Shown one piece after another: positions 1-9,254 of a stretch of DNA of 64,000 nucleotides (positions within the stretch are counted from its first letter, which is position 1; each line of letters opens with the position of its first letter). Below the pieces are notes generated by a model. It worked only from the letters and a program-made list of their open reading frames with translations, had not been told where the DNA came from and made no database searches. Both the position numbers and the translations under genes were made by a program. The DNA is from Klebsiella michiganensis (GTDB taxonomy: Bacteria; Pseudomonadota; Gammaproteobacteria; Enterobacterales; Enterobacteriaceae). The stretch is from NCBI GenBank assembly GCA_000963575.1, contig CP011077.1, positions 3,348,001-3,412,000 of the forward strand, given 5' to 3'.

Positions 1-2028
1 ACGCTGAGAACCACGTTTAACCAGCCAGGGCATCTGGCAACCGTGGTCGCATTCGATCTGCCGATTAACGATCTCATCCCGCCGACCATGTCACTGGACA
101 GCTTCCAACTGGATCCTGACGAGCACCAGCGGGCAACAGCGGCGACGGCAGCGGATAAGGACGATCCGGACAGCGTCAGCATTAATTTTAACAGCGCTCG
201 TATTGAAATCACCGCGCCAGTAGCAACAACGCAGCTCCAGTTGGTGTGGCAAGTGCCGTTTGGGACGCTGATGATGGACACGCTGCAAAATATTCTGCTG
301 CCGCTGCTGCTGAATATAGCGCTGCTCGGATTGGCCGTTTTTGGCTTTGCTACCTTCCGCCAGCAGCCCCAGCGCCAGGCCGAAAGCAATCCGGGGAATG
401 GCGAGCTGCAAATACTGCGGGCGCTGAATGAAGAGATTGTCGCGATCCTTCCCCTTGGGCTGCTGGTACATGACCTCGACGCTAACCGTACCGTGATAAG
501 CAATAAAATTGCCGATCACCTGCTCCCCCACCTGAATTTGCAAAACATTATTTCGATGGCGGATCAGCACCAGGGGGTCATCCAGGCCACGGTCAACAAC
601 GAGCTGTATGAGATTCGTCAGTTCCGCAGCCAGATAGCCCCGCGCACGCAGATTTTTGTTATCCGGGACCAGGATCGTGAAATTCTGGTGAACAAGAAGC
701 TCAAACAGGCTCAGCGCCTTTATGAGAAAAACCAGCAAGGCCGGGCTGCCTTTATGCAGCATATTGGCGAAGCTCTGCAGCTTCCGGTGAAGCAACTGGC
801 GGAACATGCCGCAGAAATTCACGACAGCAAACATCTGCAGCTGGCGAACGACGCCCAAACCATTGTCCGGTTGGTCGATGAGATCCAGCTCCTCAATATG
901 CTGGAAACCGACAGCTGGAAAACCAGCGCCAGCGAGTTTTCTATTCAGTCCCTGATTGATGAAGTTGCCCTGTCGATGCTGCCGATTATCAAACGTAAAG
1001 GGTTACAGCTGCTCATCAATAACAATCTGCCGGCCGATGAAAAACGTCACGGCGACAAAGACGTCCTGCGTAAGATCCTCGAACTGCTGCTGCACTATTC
1101 CGTGACCACTACGCAAATTGGCAAGATCACGCTTGATATTAGTGAGGAAGAGGCGGGGCCAGATCGCTTACTGTTCCGCGTGCTGGATACCGGCAACGGC
1201 ATTGGTGGCGGTGAAATCGATAATCTGCATTTCCCGTTCCTCAACGAAACCAGCGAAGACCGCTATGGACAGGCCAACGGGCTGGCATTCTATCTCTGCG
1301 ATCGCCTTGCGCGTAAGCTTGGCGGGCACCTGAACATCAAAACGCGCCCGGACATTGGCACACGCTATAATTTACACATCAGAATGACCGCTGAGCCGCA
1401 GGCAGACTCGCAGGACGAGAAGCTGCTGGATGACGTTGTGGCCATGCTGGATATCACCTCCAACGAGGTGCGGACGATTGTGACCCGCATGCTGGAAAAC
1501 TGGGGCGCGAACTGCATTTCCCCGGACGAAAGACTCGCGAGTCAAGACTTTGATATCTTCCTCACTGATAATCCGTCTAATCTTACTGCTTCGGGCTTGC
1601 TTTTAAGCGATGATGAAAACGGGATGCGGAAGATTGCACCTGGCCAGTTCCGGGTAAACTTTAATATCAGCAACGCGATGCAGGACGCCGTCCTGCAGCT
1701 GATTGAAAACCAGCTGGCGGAAGAAGACACACCTGATTCGCCTCTGGGCGGCGACGAAAACGCTCAGCTGCACGCCAGCGGTTATTACGCGCTGTTTGTC
1801 GACACGGTACCGGAAGATGTCACCAGACTGTATACTGAATCTGCAGCGGGCGACTTTGCCGCTTTGGCTCAGACTGCGCACCGCCTGAAGGGCGTGTTTG
1901 CGATGCTGAATCTGGTGCCCGGCAAACAGTTATGTGAAACGTTGGAGCATCACATTCGTGAAAGTGATGCTTCAAACATACAAAAATATATCAGCGACAT
2001 TGATGCTTACGTCAAAAGTCTGCTGTAG
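1..2028 (+). CDS. rcsD: RcsD phosphotransfer protein, 3' part (5' end outside window)
   Basis: RcsD is the inner-membrane intermediate of the Rcs phosphorelay: it takes phosphate from RcsC and passes it to RcsB. The reading frame is open from base 1, so the gene is cut by the window edge. About 675 of the roughly 890 residues usual for the family are present. Visible parts in order are the end of the periplasmic domain, a membrane segment near bases 270-350, a histidine-kinase-like region that carries no obvious phospho-accepting histidine, and a C-terminal HPt domain. The HPt motif AHRLKG has its phospho-histidine codon at 1879-1881. The gene ends 16 bases before rcsB. In E. coli part of rcsB transcription starts inside rcsD. 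Identity is clear from sequence and context. Confidence 0.95.
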   Translation, partial: TLRTTFNQPGHLATVVAFDLPINDLIPPTMSLDSFQLDPDEHQRATAATAADKDDPDSVSINFNSARIEITAPVATTQLQLVWQVPFGTLMMDTLQNILLPLLLNIALLGLAVFGFATFRQQPQRQAESNPGNGELQILRALNEEIVAILPLGLLVHDLDANRTVISNKIADHLLPHLNLQNIISMADQHQGVIQATVNNELYEIRQFRSQIAPRTQIFVIRDQDREILVNKKLKQAQRLYEKNQQGRAAFMQHIGEALQLPVKQLAEHAAEIHDSKHLQLANDAQTIVRLVDEIQLLNMLETDSWKTSASEFSIQSLIDEVALSMLPIIKRKGLQLLINNNLPADEKRHGDKDVLRKILELLLHYSVTTTQIGKITLDISEEEAGPDRLLFRVLDTGNGIGGGEIDNLHFPFLNETSEDRYGQANGLAFYLCDRLARKLGGHLNIKTRPDIGTRYNLHIRMTAEPQADSQDEKLLDDVVAMLDITSNEVRTIVTRMLENWGANCISPDERLASQDFDIFLTDNPSNLTASGLLLSDDENGMRKIAPGQFRVNFNISNAMQDAVLQLIENQLAEEDTPDSPLGGDENAQLHASGYYALFVDTVPEDVTRLYTESAAGDFAALAQTAHRLKGVFAMLNLVPGKQLCETLEHHIRESDASNIQKYISDIDAYVKSLL

Positions 2029-2044
2029 CAAGGTAGCCTATTAC

Positions 2045-2695
2045 ATGAACAACATGAACGTAATTATTGCTGACGACCATCCGATTGTTCTGTTCGGTAT
2101 TCGCAAATCTCTTGAGCAGATCGAATGGGTGAATGTTGTCGGTGAATTCGAAGACTCCACTGCACTTATCAATAACTTACCAAAGCTTGAAGCCAACGTT
2201 CTGATAACCGATCTGTCCATGCCTGGCGACAAATACGGTGACGGCATCACGCTGATTAAATATATCAAGCGCCACTTCCCTAACCTGTCGATCATCGTGC
2301 TGACCATGAACAACAACCCGGCCATCCTTAGCGCGGTTCTGGATCTGGACATTGAAGGGATTGTGTTGAAACAAGGCGCACCAACCGATCTGCCAAAAGC
2401 CCTGGCCGCGCTGCAGAAAGGCAAGAAATTTACCCCAGAGAGCGTTTCCCGCCTGCTGGAAAAAATCAGCGCAGGTGGCTATGGCGATAAACGCCTTTCG
2501 CCGAAAGAAAGTGAAGTCCTCCGCCTGTTTGCAGAAGGCTTCCTGGTGACTGAGATTGCCCGCAAGCTGAACCGCAGCATCAAAACCATCAGTAGCCAAA
2601 AGAAATCAGCGATGATGAAACTGGGCGTGGAAAACGACATTGCTTTGCTGAACTACCTGTCTTCAGTGAGCCTGACGCCGGCGGACAAAGAGTAA
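2045..2695 (+). CDS. rcsB: Response regulator RcsB
   Basis: RcsB is the cytoplasmic DNA-binding regulator at the end of the Rcs phosphorelay. It controls capsule, motility and envelope-stress genes, alone or with partners such as RcsA. The product is 216 residues, the same as E. coli. The receiver domain (about 1-125) has the acidic pair D10/D11, phospho-acceptor D56 in the ITDLSMPG segment and K109-region lysines. The C-terminal LuxR-type helix-turn-helix (about 150-210) contains LSPKESEVLRLFAEGF. The start at 2045 gives the MNNMNVIIADDHP N-terminus. An upstream in-frame start at 1934 would overlap rcsD by about 95 bases and is rejected. A strong terminator follows. Confidence 0.98.
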   Translation: MNNMNVIIADDHPIVLFGIRKSLEQIEWVNVVGEFEDSTALINNLPKLEANVLITDLSMPGDKYGDGITLIKYIKRHFPNLSIIVLTMNNNPAILSAVLDLDIEGIVLKQGAPTDLPKALAALQKGKKFTPESVSRLLEKISAGGYGDKRLSPKESEVLRLFAEGFLVTEIARKLNRSIKTISSQKKSAMMKLGVENDIALLNYLSSVSLTPADKE

Positions 2696-2710
2696 TCTTC
2701 GTCACCGTCC

Positions 2711-2748
2711 GAAAAAAAGCCCCGCATCTTGATGCGGGGCTTTTTTTA
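2711..2748. terminator. Bidirectional terminator between rcsB and rcsC
   Basis: A perfect 10-bp stem, GCCCCGCATC and GATGCGGGGC at 2719-2740, has a TT loop. A run of A lies on its left and seven T on its right. It can therefore end transcription from both convergent genes. Confidence 0.9.
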
Positions 2749-2758
2749 TAGCCTTGAT

Positions 2759-5614
2759 TCATGAAACATCGCGTGTACTTCGCACCCGGGCGGCATAAAC
2801 CGCCAAAGTCTGTTTAATCACATCAAGGGTCACCGGTTTAGACAAACAGCTGTCCATACCCGACTCCAGGCAGCGCTGCTTCTCTTCCGCCAGCGCGTTT
2901 GCCGTCACGCCAATCACCGGCAGCGTCAGCCCCAACTGGCGAATGCGCTGCGTCAGGCGATAGCCGTCCATGTTCGGCATGTTGACGTCGCTGAGTACGA
3001 TATCAATATGATTTTTACTGAGCACGTTAAGCGCATCGACCCCGTCATTCGCCGTTTTGCACTGATAGCCGAGCGAGCCGAGCTGATCCGCCAGTAAGCG
3101 ACGGTTGATCGGATGGTCATCAACCACCAGAATCATCATGTCATCGTTTTGCTCGCTTATCTCACTCGCCGCCGTCAGCGCCGGTGAACTGCCGGGCACA
3201 TCGACGGTGATGCTGTAAATTCTTCCCAGAAGCGGCAGCAACTCGTGTGGGGCTGCGACGCTGTGCACCCAACGGCCAGGTTCAAACTCAACGGGAATAC
3301 CAATATGGCGTCGGCAGAAGACAATGGCTGCGCGTCCAGCCCACGGAGCCGCAAGATTATCATCGGTAATCAGAATATCATCGCTCCCGGGGGGCTCACC
3401 CTGCCAGGATTGTGCCTGTAGCCCATTTTTGATCAGCAAGGATTCCAGGTAACTGCTCAAATAATCGTTGCGAATAGCCAACCAGCAGCGCTTTTCCGCC
3501 AGCCCTTCAACATTATTCTTCGGCGCAAACTGTGCCTTATAGAGCGGGATACGAACCGTAAACTGGCTGCCCATTCCCGACTCGGTATCCACCGAAATAT
3601 CGCCGTCCATCATGCTGATTAGCTTTTCGCAAATCGCCAGCCCCAGCCCGGTTCCCTGGAAGTTGCGCTGCACGCCAGTCCCTACCTGGAAGAACGGGTC
3701 GAAAAGTCGGGTGACCTCTTTGGTCGGGATCCCTACCCCGGTATCACGAACCCGGAAGCTCAGATAATCTCCGTTGATTGAAACATGCAGGATGATACAG
3801 CCAATATCGGTGAACTTAATCGCATTACTGAGCAGGTTCGAGATGACCTGCTGCAACCGCATCGGATCGCCCTGCAGCGTGAGTGGCACATCGTCGTCGA
3901 TAAAGCAGTACAGCCCAAGCTGCTTGCGGACCACCAGCGGCAGATAGTTGGCGGTAATATGGCTCATTACCTCCCGAGGAGAAAACTCTCGCGGCTCAAT
4001 TTTGAGCTGTTCTGATTCTATTTTCGAGAAGTCGAGGATATCGCTGATAATTTTCAACAGCAGGCTGGACGAGTTGTTCATCGCCGTAACCAGCCTGTCC
4101 ACGCCCTTCGGCAGCTCTTTGGTCTGCAGAAGATCAAGGTTGCCGATAATCCCGTACAGCGGCGTACGCAGTTCGTGGCTGACGGTGGCCAGGAACATGG
4201 ATTTCGACTGGCTCGCCTGCTCCGAGGCCTGAGCCATCTCCTGCAGAGATTCTTCCATCTTCACGCGGGCGCTGACGTCAACCAGCACGCAAATCGCCAC
4301 GTTTTCATTACGGTAGCGTGAATGCACAAAGCTTATCTGCAGATTGGTGTGATTACTGGTCATCACATCGACAAAATTGACCTGCTGGCCACAGATTATC
4401 TGCGTCAGTCTCTGCCTGTCCTCATGCGTCAGCATATTGAGGTAATTGTGTGCCAGTTCGTTACTCAGAATATTTGTGCCGTCCTGCGTGCGCAAAATAC
4501 AGATGCCAACCGGCGCAGACGCGACGATCTTCCGGTTGAACTGCTCATGCTCTTCCAGCCGTTGGGCATCGCTTTCAGCCGGAATAAAGATCCTGCGCTC
4601 ATACATCCGCGCCAGGGTAAACAGCACAATACCCACCAGCACGTTGAGTAATACCGCATTAAGGATCAGCATCCTGATGCTTTCCAGCACCAGATCGACA
4701 GGCACAGAGTAAATCACGCTCAGCGAGGACGGCGGCAGGTTTTTCTTCAATACCAGCGCCTTAAAGCCAGACGTATAGCCGAACCAGGAACGATCCTGAA
4801 TCCAACGGCTTTCCGGCTCAATACGCGATTCCGGGCCGGTCAGAGAAATTAATGGATGACCGTTTTCATCGAGAATCGTGACGCCGATAGGCAGCGTGCC
4901 CGGCGTCAGGAAGTTCTCCATACGCACCGTTTGCTCAATTCCCAGCAGCGCCTGGAGACGGTTCGCCAGATAGACCGGCGTCAGAGTATAGAAGTAACCA
5001 ATGCCGGGGCGCGGCCCTTGCCCAATCCAGTAAATGCTGTTGGCGCGTTCATCCTGCGGCGCGGTGCGGTACTTCATGATGCGTTCGTGCAGCGTTTTCA
5101 GAGCGCTCTCCCGCTCCAGCGGCATATCGCGTAAGCCAAAATCCGCCATACAAAGATTATCACCACCAATCAGGAACACGCGGTTGAGATCGTAAGCGGC
5201 GGAGAAGTTATCGCGCCAGTAGCGCAGGAACCAGGACAGCGACTGCAGCGAGCTTCGCCAGGTAACGCTCACCGCCGAACAGTCTGAGTCCGGGAACAGC
5301 GGCATGAACGTGGGTGCATCCGTTTTATCCGCACTTTGCTCCAGAGGGGGGAGCACGCCGTTGGACGCGGTAAGGCGATTTTCAGCAATATACTTCAGCT
5401 CTTTCACCACGTCCGAAGTACGCTGGATATAGCGCTGGGCCTGGTCAAAGCTGATATTAAATTCCTGACGAATTTCCGACTCTTTATCGTGCAGCGCGTT
5501 GACGATGTAAAACACGGAAAACAGCGCGATAAGCAGCCAGAGCAGAAGCGCCAGCGCCCTGAACAGGTAGCGCGAAATTTTAAGGGTGCTGCGAAAAGAG
5601 ACGAAGTATTTCAA
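2759..5614 (-). CDS. rcsC: Hybrid sensor histidine kinase RcsC
   Basis: RcsC is the inner-membrane hybrid kinase of the Rcs system; it autophosphorylates and passes phosphate through its own receiver to RcsD. The order is an N-terminal membrane segment (about 20-40), a periplasmic domain to about 310, a second membrane segment, a PAS-like linker and a HisKA domain. HisKA has ATVSHELRTP with the histidine near 480. The ATPase domain has the boxes LLSNAIKF, DTGVGI and GTGLGLAIC. The C-terminal receiver has VLSDVNMPNMDG with its aspartate near 876. I place the start at a TTG (5612-5614) because it aligns with the E. coli start MKYL and gives 951 residues (E. coli 949). A longer frame from 5692 also begins at TTG and would start right against the gyrA terminator. 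Confidence 0.93.
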   Translation of the reverse strand: MKYFVSFRSTLKISRYLFRALALLLWLLIALFSVFYIVNALHDKESEIRQEFNISFDQAQRYIQRTSDVVKELKYIAENRLTASNGVLPPLEQSADKTDAPTFMPLFPDSDCSAVSVTWRSSLQSLSWFLRYWRDNFSAAYDLNRVFLIGGDNLCMADFGLRDMPLERESALKTLHERIMKYRTAPQDERANSIYWIGQGPRPGIGYFYTLTPVYLANRLQALLGIEQTVRMENFLTPGTLPIGVTILDENGHPLISLTGPESRIEPESRWIQDRSWFGYTSGFKALVLKKNLPPSSLSVIYSVPVDLVLESIRMLILNAVLLNVLVGIVLFTLARMYERRIFIPAESDAQRLEEHEQFNRKIVASAPVGICILRTQDGTNILSNELAHNYLNMLTHEDRQRLTQIICGQQVNFVDVMTSNHTNLQISFVHSRYRNENVAICVLVDVSARVKMEESLQEMAQASEQASQSKSMFLATVSHELRTPLYGIIGNLDLLQTKELPKGVDRLVTAMNNSSSLLLKIISDILDFSKIESEQLKIEPREFSPREVMSHITANYLPLVVRKQLGLYCFIDDDVPLTLQGDPMRLQQVISNLLSNAIKFTDIGCIILHVSINGDYLSFRVRDTGVGIPTKEVTRLFDPFFQVGTGVQRNFQGTGLGLAICEKLISMMDGDISVDTESGMGSQFTVRIPLYKAQFAPKNNVEGLAEKRCWLAIRNDYLSSYLESLLIKNGLQAQSWQGEPPGSDDILITDDNLAAPWAGRAAIVFCRRHIGIPVEFEPGRWVHSVAAPHELLPLLGRIYSITVDVPGSSPALTAASEISEQNDDMMILVVDDHPINRRLLADQLGSLGYQCKTANDGVDALNVLSKNHIDIVLSDVNMPNMDGYRLTQRIRQLGLTLPVIGVTANALAEEKQRCLESGMDSCLSKPVTLDVIKQTLAVYAARVRSTRDVS

Positions 5615-5693
5615 ATTGGGCCTGAAAGTACGCGAGCGAGTGAACAGAGATGCGCTTAAGGTAGCCGCAAAACCATTGTCCCGCAACGGCAAA

Positions 5694-5723
5694 CAAAAAA
5701 GGCCGCAAAAGCGGCCTTTTTTA
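5694..5723 (-). terminator. Terminator after gyrA
   Basis: The hairpin GGCCGC-AAAA-GCGGCC at 5701-5716 is flanked by A and T runs. It lies 15 bases past the gyrA stop on the minus strand and upstream of rcsC, so it separates the two transcripts. Confidence 0.85.
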
Positions 5724-5737
5724 CAGACTATTCCGGA

Positions 5738-8374
5738 TTATTCGTCCGCTTCGTCGGCATCATCATCATCGGTATCCGCTTCAGGTGCGATTTCATCGTC
5801 CCCTTCGGCAACGCTACCGTCGATGCTGTCCAGCTCTTCGTCATCCACAGGCTCAGCAACGCGCTGCAGGCCCACAACGCTTTCGTCTTCCGCAGTACGG
5901 ATGAGAATAACGCCCTGGGTATTACGCCCGACCACGCTGACTTCAGACACGCGGGTACGTACCAGCGTACCGGCATCGGTAATCATCATGATCTGGTCGG
6001 TATCTTCCACCTGCACTGCCCCAACGACGCTGCCGTTACGCTCGGTGACTTTGATGGAGATAACGCCCTGCGTTGCACGAGATTTGGTTGGGTACTCAGC
6101 CGCAGCAGTTCGTTTACCGTAACCATTCTGCGTGACGGTCAGAATCGCACCGTCACCGCGAGGAATGATCAGGGAAACAACTTTATCGTCGCCAGCAAGC
6201 TTAATACCGCGAACGCCCGTGGCGGTACGGCCCATGGTACGCACTGCGTCTTCTTTGAAGCGCACCACTTTACCTGCCGCCGAGAACAGCATGGCTTCGT
6301 CGCTACCGTTGGTTAAATCAACGCCAATCAGTTCGTCACCCTCGTTGAGGTTAACGGCGATGATGCCCGCAGAGCGAGGGCGGCTGAAATCAGTCAGCGC
6401 AGTTTTCTTCACGGTACCGCTTGCGGTCGCCATGAACACGTTGATGCCTTCTGCGTACTCGCGCACCGGCAGAATCGCGGTAATGCGCTCGTCCTGTTCC
6501 AGCGGCAGCAGGTTCACAATTGGGCGACCACGGGCACCACGGCTTGCTTCTGGCAGCTGGTAAACCTTCATCCAGTACAGGCGACCCCGGCTGGAGAACA
6601 GCAGGATCGTGTCGTGGGTGTTAGCCACCAGCAGGCGGTCAATAAAGTCTTCTTCTTTAATGCGGGCGGCCGACTTGCCTTTGCCACCGCGGCGCTGCGC
6701 TTCATAATCGGTCAGCGGCTGATACTTCACATAGCCCTGGTGAGACAGGGTGACCACCACGTCTTCCTGGTTGATCAGGTCTTCAATGTTGATATCCGCG
6801 GTGTTAGCCGTGATCTCGGTGCGACGGTTGTCGCCGAACTGATCGCGCATCGCTTCCAGCTCTTCACGAATCACTTCCATCAGGCGCTCTGCGCTGCCCA
6901 GGATATGCAGCAGTTCAGCAATCTGCTCCAGCAGCTCTTTATACTCATCGAGCAGTTTTTCGTGCTCAAGGCCGGTCAGTTTCTGCAGACGCAGATCCAG
7001 AATCGCCTGAGCCTGCTGCTCGGTGAGGAAGTATTTGCCGTCGCGGATACCAAACTCTGGATCCAGCCACTCAGGACGGGCGGCATCGTCGCCCGCACGC
7101 TCAAGCATCGCCGCAACGTTACCCAGATCCCAGGAACGGGCAACCAGGCTCGCTTTCGCTTCGGCGGCATTTGGCGAGTTACGGATAAGCTCGATGATAG
7201 GATCGATATTCGCCAGGGCGATGGCCAGACCTTCGAGGATATGGGCACGATCGCGGGCTTTACGCAGTTCAAAGATGGTACGACGGGTCACCACTTCACG
7301 GCGGTGGCGCACGAACGCAGCCAGGATCTCTTTCAGGGTCATGATCTTCGGCTGGCCATGGTGCAGAGCAACCATGTTGATACCGAAGGAAACCTGCAGC
7401 TGAGTCTGGGAATACAGGTTATTGAGCACCACTTCGCCAACGGCGTCACGTTTGATCTCAATAACAATGCGCATACCGTCTTTGTCAGACTCATCGCGCA
7501 GGGCACTGATGCCTTCCACACGTTTGTCTTTCACCAGCTCGGCGATTTTCTCTATCAGGCGAGCTTTGTTCACCTGATACGGAATTTCGTGAACGATGAT
7601 GGTTTCACGACCGGTTTTTGCGTCCGCTTCCACTTCGGCACGGGCACGAATATAGATTTTACCGCGACCGGTACGGTAGGCTTCTTCAATACCGCGGCGG
7701 CCGTTAATGATGGCGGCGGTCGGGAAGTCCGGGCCAGGGATATGCTCCATCAGGCCTTCAACGCTGATGTTCTCGTCTTCGATATAGGCGAGGCAACCGT
7801 TGATAACTTCGGTGATGTTGTGCGGCGGAATGTTAGTCGCCATCCCGACTGCGATACCGGATGAACCGTTTACCAGCAGGTTAGGAATTTTGGTTGGCAT
7901 GACGTCTGGAATTTTTTCGGTGCCGTCGTAGTTATCGACGAAATCAACCGTCTCTTTTTCCAGGTCTGCCATCAGCTCGTGGGCGATTTTCGACATACGG
8001 ATTTCCGTATAACGCATCGCCGCGGCGGAGTCGCCGTCTACGGAACCGAAGTTACCCTGGCCGTCGACCAGCATGTAACGCAGGGAAAATGGCTGTGCCA
8101 TACGGACGATGGTGTCATAAACCGCGATATCACCATGAGGGTGATATTTACCGATAACGTCACCAACAACACGGGCGGATTTTTTGTATGCTTTGTTCCA
8201 GTCATTGCCCAATACGTTCATCGCGTAAAGCACGCGACGGTGTACCGGCTTAAGTCCATCGCGGACATCTGGCAGTGCGCGGCCGACAATTACCGACATC
8301 GCATAATCCAGATACGAGCTCTTTAGCTCTTCCTCAATGTTGACCGGCGTAATTTCTCTGGCAAGGTCGCTCAT
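5738..8374 (-). CDS. gyrA: DNA gyrase subunit A, with Ile at position 83
   Basis: GyrA is the breakage-reunion subunit of DNA gyrase; with GyrB it introduces negative supercoils. The product is 878 residues (E. coli 875). The catalytic tyrosine Y122 lies in AAAMRYTE. The GyrA-box QRRGGKG, needed for DNA wrapping, lies near residue 560, and the C-terminal beta-pinwheel ends in a very acidic tail. In the quinolone-resistance region the sequence reads KYHPHGDIAVYD. Residue 83 is therefore Ile (codon ATC, minus strand 8128-8126) where E. coli has Ser, while D87, G81 and A67 are as in the susceptible form. Ile83 is a well-known quinolone-resistance substitution in enterobacteria. The gene stands alone, with its own terminator and a consensus -10 upstream. 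Confidence 0.98.
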   Translation of the reverse strand: MSDLAREITPVNIEEELKSSYLDYAMSVIVGRALPDVRDGLKPVHRRVLYAMNVLGNDWNKAYKKSARVVGDVIGKYHPHGDIAVYDTIVRMAQPFSLRYMLVDGQGNFGSVDGDSAAAMRYTEIRMSKIAHELMADLEKETVDFVDNYDGTEKIPDVMPTKIPNLLVNGSSGIAVGMATNIPPHNITEVINGCLAYIEDENISVEGLMEHIPGPDFPTAAIINGRRGIEEAYRTGRGKIYIRARAEVEADAKTGRETIIVHEIPYQVNKARLIEKIAELVKDKRVEGISALRDESDKDGMRIVIEIKRDAVGEVVLNNLYSQTQLQVSFGINMVALHHGQPKIMTLKEILAAFVRHRREVVTRRTIFELRKARDRAHILEGLAIALANIDPIIELIRNSPNAAEAKASLVARSWDLGNVAAMLERAGDDAARPEWLDPEFGIRDGKYFLTEQQAQAILDLRLQKLTGLEHEKLLDEYKELLEQIAELLHILGSAERLMEVIREELEAMRDQFGDNRRTEITANTADINIEDLINQEDVVVTLSHQGYVKYQPLTDYEAQRRGGKGKSAARIKEEDFIDRLLVANTHDTILLFSSRGRLYWMKVYQLPEASRGARGRPIVNLLPLEQDERITAILPVREYAEGINVFMATASGTVKKTALTDFSRPRSAGIIAVNLNEGDELIGVDLTNGSDEAMLFSAAGKVVRFKEDAVRTMGRTATGVRGIKLAGDDKVVSLIIPRGDGAILTVTQNGYGKRTAAAEYPTKSRATQGVISIKVTERNGSVVGAVQVEDTDQIMMITDAGTLVRTRVSEVSVVGRNTQGVILIRTAEDESVVGLQRVAEPVDDEELDSIDGSVAEGDDEIAPEADTDDDDADEADE

Positions 8375-8419
8375 GTAACCGCTATCCCTCTACTGTTTTC
8401 CCGGATTCAAAGGTCGCAA

Positions 8420-8425
8420 ATTATA
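8420..8425 (-). promoter_or_regulatory. Probable gyrA -10 element
   Basis: A perfect TATAAT on the minus strand lies 46-51 bases upstream of the gyrA ATG. The -35 region is not clear. gyrA promoters in this family sense relaxed DNA through the region around a strong -10. Confidence 0.45.
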
Positions 8426-8534
8426 ACACATCCGGCCCTGTGTGGGGAAACCTCAACGCAATTGTCGGCGCTTTATTCACGCCGTTAGCCTGATATACTG
8501 CCTGCCTTAACATCTGCAAGGAGTCACCGCTGTA

Positions 8535-9254
8535 ATGAATGCTGAAAACCAACCGGTTACGCAGAACGTCGACCATGAGGAAATCGCCAAATTTGAAGCT
8601 GTCGCTTCTCGCTGGTGGGATCTGGAAGGTGAATTTAAGCCGCTGCACCGCATCAATCCACTGCGTTTGGGCTACATCAACCAGCGCGCCGGTGGGCTGT
8701 TCGGTAAAACCGTTCTCGACGTTGGCTGCGGCGGCGGCATTCTTGCGGAGAGCATGGCCCGTGAAGGCGCCAACGTTACCGGCCTGGATATGGGCTTTGA
8801 ACCGCTGCAGGTTGCCCGACTTCACGCGCTGGAAAGCGGCGTTAAGGTGGACTATGTCCAGGAGACGGTGGAAGAGCATGCCGCCAAACACGCCGGGCAG
8901 TACGACGTGGTGACCTGTATGGAAATGCTGGAGCATGTGCCTGACCCACAGTCGGTGGTTCACGCTTGCGCGCGCCTGGTTAAACCCGGCGGCCACGTAT
9001 TCTTCTCCACCATTAACCGCAACGGCAAAGCCTGGCTGATGGCCGTCGTCGGCGCAGAATATGTGATGCGCATGGTGCCGAAGGGCACGCACGATGTTAA
9101 AAAGTTTATTAAGCCCGCCGAACTCTTACGCTGGGTAGATGAAACCCCGCTGCGCGAGCGTCATATGACCGGATTACATTTCAACCCCATCACCAACGCA
9201 TTCAAGCTTGGCCCTGGGGTAGATGTTAATTATATGCTGCATACTGAAGCATAA
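8535..9254 (+). CDS. ubiG: Ubiquinone biosynthesis O-methyltransferase UbiG
   Basis: UbiG carries out both O-methylations in ubiquinone synthesis, using S-adenosylmethionine, and associates with the membrane. The product is 239 residues (E. coli 240). The class I methyltransferase motif I is VLDVGCGGGILAESMA (about 59-74). Motif post-I GLDMG and a later YDVVTCMEMLEHVPDP segment follow. AAGGAG at 8519-8524 supports the ATG at 8535. The gene runs divergently from gyrA, as in E. coli. The autotransporter-like yfaL found between ubiG and nrdA in E. coli is missing here. Confidence 0.97.
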   Translation: MNAENQPVTQNVDHEEIAKFEAVASRWWDLEGEFKPLHRINPLRLGYINQRAGGLFGKTVLDVGCGGGILAESMAREGANVTGLDMGFEPLQVARLHALESGVKVDYVQETVEEHAAKHAGQYDVVTCMEMLEHVPDPQSVVHACARLVKPGGHVFFSTINRNGKAWLMAVVGAEYVMRMVPKGTHDVKKFIKPAELLRWVDETPLRERHMTGLHFNPITNAFKLGPGVDVNYMLHTEA

